This document shows positions 9,605-17,500 of a DNA stretch of 30,572 nucleotides, piece by piece; position 1 is the stretch's first letter; the number at the start of each line of letters is the position of its first letter. The position numbers and the translations under genes are program-made. Where the stretch lies: contig JAJJPK010000009.1 in assembly GCA_032907565.1 (NCBI GenBank), forward strand, positions 1 through 30,572, written 5' to 3'. The notes beneath the pieces are model-generated. The model was given only the letters and a program-made list of their open reading frames with translations, was not told the DNA's origin and did no database searches. Origin of the DNA: ZC4RG29 sp032907565. Lineage in GTDB: Bacteria > Bacteroidota > Bacteroidia > Cytophagales > Cyclobacteriaceae.

Positions 9605-9634
9605 CCGCAAAGCGGCCACCGGCCTGCTTTACGG
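9605..9634 (+). repeat. 30-bp hairpin element, copy 3
   Basis: The arms CCGCAAAGCGGCC and GGCCTGCTTTACGG surround the loop ACC. It differs from copy 1 at one arm base and two loop bases. It lies 18 bp beyond the stop codon of smc (minus strand), so all three copies in the window sit at a gene 3' end. Its left flank carries CACTTCAACAC (9584-9594), shared in inverted form with copy 2. Confidence 0.82.
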
Positions 9635-9652
9635 CAACACTCCAACACATTA

Positions 9653-12600
9653 TCATCCTTCAGCGAGTTGCCTTAGGTCGACGGGCACGACTCTCGAGAT
9701 TCCCTTTTCCACCATGGTAATTCCATAGATCACGTCAGTAGCCGTCATTGTTCGCTTGTTGTGCGTTACGATCACGAACTGGGAATCCTTGCTGAAGTGC
9801 CGCACGATGTTGTTGAACTTGTCGATGTTGGCGTCGTCGAGGGGGGCGTCAACTTCATCGAAGATACAGAACGGCGCTGGCTTGAGCAGGTACATGGAGA
9901 AAAGCAGTGCCGTGGCCGTCAGGGTTTTTTCTCCACCGCTGAGCTGGTTGATCGTGAGTGGACGCTTTCCTTTGGGCTTGGCAATGATGTCGATGTCTGA
10001 GTCGAGCGGTGCATCGGGATTTACAAGCCTGATATCGCAGTCGTCCTCCTCATTGAACAGTGAGCGGAACACGACCTTAAAGTGCTCGCGCACCTGGTTG
10101 AACGCGTCCATGAAGGTCTGGCTTGCGGCGGTTTCTATCTCGCTGATGGTGCTCATGAGCGATTCCTTGGCTTTCATGAGGTCGTCCTTCTGAGCGAGGA
10201 TGAAATCATTGCGCTCCTTGATTTCCTGGTACGCCTCCATAGCCATCGGGTTGATGGGGCCCATGTTGTCGAGACGGTCCCGCATCTTGGATACTTCGGC
10301 GCGAAGTTTTTCTTCGTCAGTTTCGGCGAGGGCTTCGTCGGCGGCGGCCGACTGTTCGAGAAGGGTATCCAGGTCGACCTTAAACTCAACGGAAAGACGT
10401 TCCTTTACCGAGTTGAGTTCAAGCTTGTTATCGTTAAGCTCATTGTGCAGCTGCATCAGCACGGCGTCGATGTTCTCGCGCTTGTGCTGAATGTCGCGTA
10501 ATTCTTTCTCCAGTGTATCGATGGTACCCCGCGCCTCATAATAGGCCGTCTCTGCTTCGTTCAGGCCCTTCTCCATCTCGTCCTTTTCCGCGTACATCGC
10601 GACGAGCGTGTCATCGCCTGTTTGCGTGCTTTCGACGATCTGGCGGGTCTCTTCTTCGTTCTTTCTGAGTTCTTCCACATTGGCCTCGATCCGCGCGCCA
10701 CTTTGGTCCATGGACTCCTGCTTGTAGGAGATCTCCTGCGTGATGCTCTTCACGCGGTTTTCCTGCTGGTGGAAGAGGATGTTCTGCTCATTAAAGGCGG
10801 CCGACTTGTGGCTCAGCAGTTCATTGTCGTTTGCCAGCCGGTCTGCTATCTCAGCAAGTTTGGCTTCGGCTTCTTGTAGTTCGTGCTGAGCAGCCGCCGC
10901 CTTAGGGCGGAGGTCCGTAAGTTCCTGGGTGAGCAGATCAATTTTTTCCAGCATGTCCTCACGCCGGAGGTCGGCGTTGCTGAGCATCTCAGAGAACTGT
11001 TCGCGCTTGGTGCGCACCGATACATGTTCTTCTGTGATCTGCCGAATGGTGTTTTGCAGTTCTTCGATCTGGTTCCGGAGGCCGTTATTGCGGAGCTTTT
11101 CCAGATCGCGTTGCCGGTCGAGCAGCGACTGCTTGATCTCCTCGAGCTTGGTCGAGAGGGTTTTTATTTCCTTCTCCAGCTTTTCCAGGTTCCTGGCACG
11201 GCCGATCTTTTTTCCTTCGAAGAGTCCGACCGATCCACCGGAAATGCTAAAGCGCTTGCGTATGACCTTACCGCTCTTGGTGATGAACGTGTTCACATCC
11301 CCGGGCGGTATCGTCTTTACGTCGCCTTCATGGATGTATACCCTGTCGAGGATATACGCCATGAGTTTGCGGTATTTGGGATCGAACTCGATGATTTCCG
11401 TTGCCGGAAAAGCGTTGTCGTAAAGTGTAGAACTGGAAGGCTCGAATGAGTCGAATGCGTCCAGGATGAAGAAGTGCGCCTTGCCTTTCGACGCGTCGCT
11501 GAGGATGTTGATGGCCTCATAGGCTTCCGACTCGTGGTCGACGATGTAATAGTTCAGCCAGGGCTCCAGGTAGTTCTCGATGGCAATGCGATATTCCTCC
11601 GGACAGGTAAGTATGTCGGAAAGCAGCGGTGCTTTCTTGCTGACCTTCTTTCGGAGGAATTTGATCGCCTCCGGAAATCCTTCCAGGTTTTCTACGAGAG
11701 ACTTGGTCAGGTTGTATTCGTTCTGTCGCGCGTCGAGCTTGCGACCTGTCGCCGTCATCTCTTCCCGAATGACTTCGATCGTCTTTTCAGTGGTAGCTAT
11801 GCGAGCCAGTACGTCCTCTTCTTCCTTTTTCAGCGTCTCTATGTGGGCCGTGTGGCGCGCCATTTCCTCTTCAAGGACGACAAGCTTTTTCTCGAATTCC
11901 GCGAGGCTTGCGTTTTGTTGGCTGCTGTCGCTGGTCGACTTCTCCAACTCCTGTTTGAGAGAGGCGATCTGGATCTCGCGGATCTCTACGGCTTTGTTCA
12001 GCTCATAGCTTTCATCCTGCCGCTCCCGTTGTCGCTGGCGGAAGGCGTCGGCTTCCTGCTGCAGTTGCTGCGTCTTGAGCTTCTGCTCCTCGTATTCTTG
12101 CTTGAGGATGTTCCGCTTTTCTTCAATTTCGTTGAGTATAAGGACGGCCGTCGCCTTTTCTGCCTCAAGGCTCTCAATACTGAATTTTGCTCGTTCGTTG
12201 CTCTTGCGGTCCTGTTCGATCTGGTCGCGCAGGCTCGATGCCCGGTCGCCCAGATACCGCAGCCGTTCATTGCGGATCTGCTTCTCGTTCTCGTACTGGC
12301 GTATCCTGCCGACGAACTCGTTGATGGCTTTTTGTCGTGACGAAAGCGTCTTCTCGCGATGGACGAGGTCGGCCTTGGCACTTTCTATGGCTGCCTCTTT
12401 TTCGGCGATGGCCGCGCTGAGTGCTACTTTCTGGTCGTTCTCACTCGCGATGCGCGCGCTTATGCTATCGAATTTTTCCTTTTGCTTCTGGACGACGAGG
12501 CGCGCCAGCAGGATGCTCTTTTGCTTATACTCTTCCTTTAACCGGTAATATGTTTCTGTCTGTTTAGCTTGCTTTTCCAAGCTCTTCATATTCTTCTCGA

Positions 12601-13192
12601 TCTCGAAGAGCAGATCTTCCACGCGCTCCAGGTCGGCATCAGTATCCTCCAGCTTGCGCATGGTTTCTTTCTTCCTCTTCTTGAACTTGGAGATGCCCGC
12701 GGCTTCTTCGAACAACATCCTCCGGGAATGGTCCTTATCGTTCAAAAGATCATCCACCATGCCCAGTTCGATGATGGCGTAACTGTTGGAAGCAACACCA
12801 GTGTCAAGGAAGAGGTTGGTGATGTCTTTGAGTCGACACGTAACGCCATTGAGCAGGTATTCGCTTTCCCCGGACCGGTAAAGCCGGCGGGTGATTGTGA
12901 CCTGGGAATATTCGGTAGGGAGGATGTTTTTCGTGTTGTTGATCGTAAGGGATACTTCCGCCATCTGCTGGGCTGCGCGCTGGCTCGTACCGTTAAAGAT
13001 GACGTTTTCCATCTTTTCGGAGCGGAGGGCGCTTGTTTTTTGCTCACCGAGAACCCAGCGTATGGAGTCTACCACATTGGATTTTCCGCATCCGTTCGGG
13101 CCCACGATCCCGGTAATGCCCTCGTCGAAATTGATCACTACCTTATCCGCGAAACTCTTAAATCCCTTTATCTCCAGCTTGGCTAATTGCAT
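9653..13192 (-). CDS. smc: Chromosome segregation/condensation ATPase SMC
   Basis: This 1,179-aa protein has the full SMC architecture. The N-terminal ATPase half has Walker A GPNGCGKS at residues 31-38 and the start MQLAKLEIKGFKSFADK. A long coiled coil runs from about 165 to 500, a hinge domain lies at about 505-660 (FLRKKVSKKAPLLSDIL, GKAHFFILDAFD), a second coiled coil reaches about 1030, and the C-terminal half has the signature LSGGEKTLTATALLFSMY and Walker B FCIFDEVDAPLDD followed by FVIVTHNKRTM. SMC dimers with ScpA/ScpB compact and individualise the origin region; scpA and scpB are not in the window. The ATG at 13192 is chosen over the upstream ATG at 13255 because the latter lies inside the -7 promoter element and homologues start at MQLAKLEIKGFKS. 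A stem-loop (CCGACC and GGTCGG arms, 13221-13252) lies in the expected leader. Confidence 0.97.
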   Translation of the reverse strand: MQLAKLEIKGFKSFADKVVINFDEGITGIVGPNGCGKSNVVDSIRWVLGEQKTSALRSEKMENVIFNGTSQRAAQQMAEVSLTINNTKNILPTEYSQVTITRRLYRSGESEYLLNGVTCRLKDITNLFLDTGVASNSYAIIELGMVDDLLNDKDHSRRMLFEEAAGISKFKKRKKETMRKLEDTDADLERVEDLLFEIEKNMKSLEKQAKQTETYYRLKEEYKQKSILLARLVVQKQKEKFDSISARIASENDQKVALSAAIAEKEAAIESAKADLVHREKTLSSRQKAINEFVGRIRQYENEKQIRNERLRYLGDRASSLRDQIEQDRKSNERAKFSIESLEAEKATAVLILNEIEEKRNILKQEYEEQKLKTQQLQQEADAFRQRQRERQDESYELNKAVEIREIQIASLKQELEKSTSDSSQQNASLAEFEKKLVVLEEEMARHTAHIETLKKEEEDVLARIATTEKTIEVIREEMTATGRKLDARQNEYNLTKSLVENLEGFPEAIKFLRKKVSKKAPLLSDILTCPEEYRIAIENYLEPWLNYYIVDHESEAYEAINILSDASKGKAHFFILDAFDSFEPSSSTLYDNAFPATEIIEFDPKYRKLMAYILDRVYIHEGDVKTIPPGDVNTFITKSGKVIRKRFSISGGSVGLFEGKKIGRARNLEKLEKEIKTLSTKLEEIKQSLLDRQRDLEKLRNNGLRNQIEELQNTIRQITEEHVSVRTKREQFSEMLSNADLRREDMLEKIDLLTQELTDLRPKAAAAQHELQEAEAKLAEIADRLANDNELLSHKSAAFNEQNILFHQQENRVKSITQEISYKQESMDQSGARIEANVEELRKNEEETRQIVESTQTGDDTLVAMYAEKDEMEKGLNEAETAYYEARGTIDTLEKELRDIQHKRENIDAVLMQLHNELNDNKLELNSVKERLSVEFKVDLDTLLEQSAAADEALAETDEEKLRAEVSKMRDRLDNMGPINPMAMEAYQEIKERNDFILAQKDDLMKAKESLMSTISEIETAASQTFMDAFNQVREHFKVVFRSLFNEEDDCDIRLVNPDAPLDSDIDIIAKPKGKRPLTINQLSGGEKTLTATALLFSMYLLKPAPFCIFDEVDAPLDDANIDKFNNIVRHFSKDSQFVIVTHNKRTMTATDVIYGITMVEKGISRVVPVDLRQLAEG

Positions 13193-13252
13193 CCTCTGCA
13201 GTGATTGAAAGTAAAAAAGACCGACCCCGGCAATGTGATGGTGAGCGGTCGG

Positions 13253-13284
13253 CAAAGATAAATCACTGCCCAGATCAATTCAAA
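13253..13284 (-). promoter_or_regulatory. Bacteroidota-type promoter for smc
   Basis: Read on the minus strand, TTTG (13281-13284) is followed after 20 nt by TATCTTTG (13253-13260), an exact match to the Bacteroidota primary sigma factor consensus TTTG / TAnnTTTG. Transcription would start near 13247, giving a leader of about 55 nt before the smc ATG. Confidence 0.7.
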
Positions 13285-13394
13285 GAAAAATATCCTGCGC
13301 CTCTGTTTTCCCAACTAGCGCCGTGACAGGTCACCGACTAAAGCCGCATTAGCCCCCAAAAGTTAGTCGCTGATCCGTGATCCGATTTTTTTGA

Positions 13395-13402
13395 TAGCTT
13401 TG
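13395..13402 (+). promoter_or_regulatory. -7 element before the 13409 gene
   Basis: TAGCTTTG matches TAnnTTTG exactly and is preceded by a T-run. The start codon at 13409 follows only 6 nt later, so a transcript from this site would be leaderless or nearly so. No convincing -33 TTTG is seen at the right distance, which lowers confidence. Confidence 0.4.
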
Positions 13403-13408
13403 TACAGC

Positions 13409-13975
13409 ATGGATAGTTTTCAGTTCTGGCTATACGTCATTGTGGCGGTCATCTACCTGGTCAGTAAGGCCATCCAAAAGAGCAATCGCCAGGCTCGTGA
13501 GCAAGGCCCCAGGAAACAGCGGCCGCCTCAGGAGGAGGGGACTGAACAACTGCCACCCATAACGTTCGAGGAACTCCTTCGCGAGATTACGGAGGGAAAA
13601 CAGCGGAAGACGGCAGCCCCGCCGCCAAAACCCGCGCCCCAGCCGCGACCTGCACAAAAGCCTGTTGCCCGTGAGTATGTCGACTACGATGAAGACATTG
13701 AAGATGAGGTAAAAAGCCTCGAACGGGTCAATTACGACACTGACAGGGAGGCCGCGACCTTACAGGTGTATGAACAGGCAAAGCGCCAGGCAGAGCTGAA
13801 ATCTTCGCTGGAAACCCTCAGATCCTCGCTCAAGAGCATTGAATCCACCCCGACGGTCACGGTTCGGGGCAAAAAGAGAAATCGGCTGCTCGAGGAATGT
13901 GTCAGAGAATTGAGAAGTCCGTCCGGTTTGAAGAAGGCAGTTGTGCTGAATGAGATACTGAGACCAAAATTTTAG
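13409..13975 (+). CDS. Membrane-anchored protein of unknown function
   Basis: I do not recognise a named family. The 188-aa product has one N-terminal membrane helix (FQFWLYVIVAVIYLVSKAIQ, about residues 4-23). A basic and proline-rich cytoplasmic linker follows (APPPKPAPQPRPAQKP at about 70-88), then an acidic stretch (EYVDYDEDIEDEVKSLE), an alpha-helical segment (QAKRQAELKSSLETLRSSL), and a conserved-looking end (LRSPSGLKKAVVLNEILRPKF). The last segment resembles C-terminal tails of small Bacteroidota inner-membrane proteins in which helices promote oligomerisation, but that is inference. The ATG at 13409 is used; a TTG at 13391 in the same frame overlaps the promoter motif. It is divergent from smc with 216 bp between. 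Confidence 0.75.
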   Translation: MDSFQFWLYVIVAVIYLVSKAIQKSNRQAREQGPRKQRPPQEEGTEQLPPITFEELLREITEGKQRKTAAPPPKPAPQPRPAQKPVAREYVDYDEDIEDEVKSLERVNYDTDREAATLQVYEQAKRQAELKSSLETLRSSLKSIESTPTVTVRGKKRNRLLEECVRELRSPSGLKKAVVLNEILRPKF

Positions 13976-14044
13976 TGCAAAAAATCGTTTTTTTGATGTA
14001 ATATTACTCGGATAGGGAAGTGATTTTTTAAGCATGTTTAATTT

Positions 14045-14075
14045 TTTGATCTAAGAGGTCCATAGCTGATCTTTG
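14045..14075 (+). promoter_or_regulatory. Possible promoter of the adhesin unit
   Basis: TTTG at 14045-14048 is followed after 19 nt by GATCTTTG (14068-14075), which differs from TAnnTTTG only at its first base. The AT-rich gap 13976-14155 contains three T-run-GAT motifs (13988, 14042, 14100), so the exact promoter is uncertain. The leader to the ATG at 14156 would be about 75 nt. Confidence 0.35.
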
Positions 14076-14155
14076 ATTTTTGGAGCCTTAGGTTACTTAT
14101 TTTTTGATAAGGTGATTCAATTGAGCCTGTATATACTTTTTAATTCTCACTTGAA

Positions 14156-14503
14156 ATGCAGCTTTCCAAACCCCTGATCCTTTTTGGTTTACTTCTGTGT
14201 TTGATTCCTGCCGTAGGCCATGCGCAGTGCGAGCCGGCTATCGATGTAACGTTTCATCAGGTGTCGGCAGACAGCTACACCGTTTTGCTTCGCTCAGAGC
14301 AGGGAAGTCAGACGGTGGATGCTATGCTGCACGATCTCTATGCTGGCAAGGCAGTTCAATCTAAGCGGATCAGCCTTTCAGGTCGCGAAACAGAAGTCTT
14401 CACCAATGTTAAACCATCACTTTACACAATTTATGTAAAGCGGGATGGGTGTGATGAATATAGGAGCCTGGGCTCAATTGAAGGAATAAAAATTGGCCAA
14501 TAG
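14156..14503 (+). CDS. Small secreted protein preceding the adhesin
   Basis: This is a 115-aa precursor with a signal peptide (MQLSKPLILFGLLLCLIPAVGHAQ, cleavage after about residue 23) and a single compact beta-rich domain with cysteines at about 25 and 99. It has no recognisable family. The segment FTNVKPSLYTIYVKRDGC is similar in pattern to YSDLYPSSYQVVAFKGGC in the N-terminal SprB-like module of the adhesin that follows, so it may be a free-standing version of that module. It ends 21 bp before the adhesin start, in the same direction, which suggests co-transcription. It has no T9SS tail, so a periplasmic location or a partner role for the adhesin is inferred. Confidence 0.75.
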   Translation: MQLSKPLILFGLLLCLIPAVGHAQCEPAIDVTFHQVSADSYTVLLRSEQGSQTVDAMLHDLYAGKAVQSKRISLSGRETEVFTNVKPSLYTIYVKRDGCDEYRSLGSIEGIKIGQ

Positions 14504-14524
14504 TTATTGACATAAGACTTCTAC

Positions 14525-17500
14525 ATGACCCGGTTATTTTTTAAGCTACTTGGATCCGGTCTGGCAATGGCCCTCATGCTGGGTGTCGCGAAGCCTGCTT
14601 ATGCGCAATGCCCGACGGTCGTATCACGAACGAATACAGACGTCTCCTGCTTTGGCGCCAATGATGGAACGATAACGATCACCCTTTCCACGGATGTCGA
14701 TAATTTTGAGCTCTTCGACAACTTCCTGGGAAGTTTTGTTACAATCTCCGTTACGGAAAACGAAACACCGAACAGCGTAACGTACTCCGACCTTTACCCT
14801 TCATCATACCAGGTTGTAGCCTTCAAAGGAGGTTGTCCCACACTGCAGATTTCAGACGGCCCCGGCGGAATCGAAATCACCGAGCCTGCACAGCTGGCTG
14901 TCTCCGTGGATGCCATTGATCCGGATTGCGACACATCCATCGGGTCGGGCACCGGGAGCATAGACATCACGGTCACCGGCGGCACTGCTCCATACACATA
15001 CCTATGGTCAGACGGCGCCACTTCCGAAGACCGCACCACGCTTGATGCGGGCAACTACCACGTAGACATTACCGATGCCAACGGCTGCGTAATTGGTACC
15101 GATGCCGTAGTACCCGTAATCACGCAAGCCGAAGCAGGGCCGGACCAGAATGTCTGTGCTGACAATACCGTCCTCGCCGCCAATAGCCCGGGCACTGGTG
15201 AAATGGGAACGTGGACGGTAATCTCAGGTTCCGGATCCTTCAGTAACCCCAGTTCTCCGACATCGTCTGTCGGCGGCCTCGCCTTCGGAGACAATGTGTT
15301 CCGCTGGACTATTACTGACACTGGCGGCATCTGCTCCGGAACTTTCAGCGATGTCACGATCACCCGGTTTACGCCTGCTTCTGTGGATGCAGGCGTGCCT
15401 ATTACAATCTGTGCCGGAACCACAGCTACGCTTGCTGGTACCATCGGAGGAGCAGCAACCAGCGCCACCTGGTCGACGGCTGGTGATGGCTCATTTAATA
15501 ACCCTGCGCTGCTCAATGCAATTTATACTCCCGGCCCGAACGACATAGCCGCTGGCTCCGTCGTGCTGACACTGACTACGAATGACCCGCTGGGTCCTTG
15601 CCCGGCGATGAACGACAACGTGACGATCACCATCGACGCGGTGGCGACCGTCAATGCAGGTTCTGACCTCACGATATGCGAAGGTGAAACCGCCACCATG
15701 GCAGGCACGTTCGGCGGTGTGGCTACGGGTGTAACATGGAGCACAAGCGGTGATGGATCGTTCGATGTAATCACCAATCCCAATGCCATTTACACTCCGG
15801 GACCTAATGATATTGCGAACGGCACGGTAACCCTCACGCTGGCGACTGACGATCCGGCCGGACCGTGTCCCGCGGTCTCTGACGACGTGATCCTCACCAT
15901 TAACCCTCAGCCCATCGTAGATGCTGGTCCGGACCAAACGATCTGCTCAAGTGGTTCCGCTGTGCTTGCTGGAACCTTCGGGGGCGGAGCCTCTTCGGCA
16001 ACCTGGTCTACGTCTGGCGATGGAACGTTCGACAACCCCTCGGCACTCAACGCGACATACACCCCGGGGAGTGGCGACATTACCGCCGGGATGGTCACGC
16101 TGACCCTGACGACGAACGACCCCGCCGGACCGTGTGTAGCAGAGTCTGACGACGTCATCATTACCATTGAACCGGAGGCCACCGTGGATGCAGGTGCGCC
16201 CATCATAATCTGTGCAACGGATACAGCCCCGCTTGCCGGTACCATAGGTGGAAGCGCAACATCGGCTACCTGGACTACAGCAGGTGATGGAACGTTCGAC
16301 AATGCCACGGCGCTTAATGCGATATATACTCCAGGGCCAAACGACATTTCAGCCGGATCGGTGACGCTGACACTCACAACTGATGACCCCGCCGGCGTCT
16401 GCGATGCCGTCAGCGACGATGTGGTAATAACAATCAACCCCGAAGCCATTGTAGACGCAGGCGCACCGCTGTCCATTTGCGAAGGAACAACCGCGACACT
16501 TGCCGGGACCATTGGCGGAAGCGCAACCAGCGCAACCTGGTCTACATCGGGCGATGGTACGTTCAACAATGCTAGCCTCTTAAACGCGGTGTATACTCCG
16601 GGTCCGGCCGACATTGTCGCTGGTATCGTAACACTAACGCTTACCACGAACGATCCGGCAGGACCTTGCCTCCCGGCCAGCGATGATGTTGTGATAACCA
16701 TCGATCCTGCGCCGACGGTCGACGCAGGGGCGACGCTGACCATTTGCTCTGATGGCACAGCTGCCCTCGTAGGCGTCATCGGTGGCAGTGCCACGAATGC
16801 CACGTGGACTACATCCGGCGATGGCTCATTCAACAATGCTTCGGCACTTAATGCGATCTATACACCCGGACCAAATGACATTGCTGCCGGCACTGTTACA
16901 CTCACACTGACGACGGACGACCCGGCAGGGGCCTGTCCGGCTGCTTCCGACGACGTCGTAGTCCTTATTAATGCTACTCCTGCTGTCGATGCGGGGGCAC
17001 CGCTGACCATCTGCGAAGGCGCTACTGCTACACTGGCAGGTGTCATTGGCGGAGGCGCTTCGTCTGCAACGTGGTCGACTGCCGGTGACGGTACCTTCAA
17101 CAACCCGAGCCTGCTGAATGCCATCTATACGCCGGGGCCTAATGATCTTGCGGCCGGAACGGTTACGCTTACCCTCACCACGGATGACCCGACTGGGCCT
17201 TGTGTTGCCGCCAGCGATGACGTTGTAATCACCTTCGACGCTGCGCCGACCGCGGATGCGGGAGCGCCCCAGACGATTTGTGCGACGGACGCCGTTACCC
17301 TCGCGGGTACTATCGGCGGTAGCGCAACCACCAGCACATGGACGACATCGGGAGATGGAACGTTTGACGATGCCAGCTCCCTTACGGCGACATACACCCC
17401 TGGCGCTGGCGACATCGCCGCAGGGACCGTGACCCTCACGCTTGCAACAGGCGCAACAGCAACCTGTCCGTCGGTTTCAGACGACGTAGTGATCACCATA

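Noticed and set aside
11474..12340. 288-codon frame opposite smc
   Set aside because: Leucine/phenylalanine-rich shadow of the coiled-coil region; smc is certain on the other strand.
15907..16836. 309-codon antisense frame inside the adhesin gene
   Set aside because: Its sequence mirrors the repeats of the coding strand (recurring VPSPDV-QVA motifs) and is a by-product of biased codon use in a repetitive gene.
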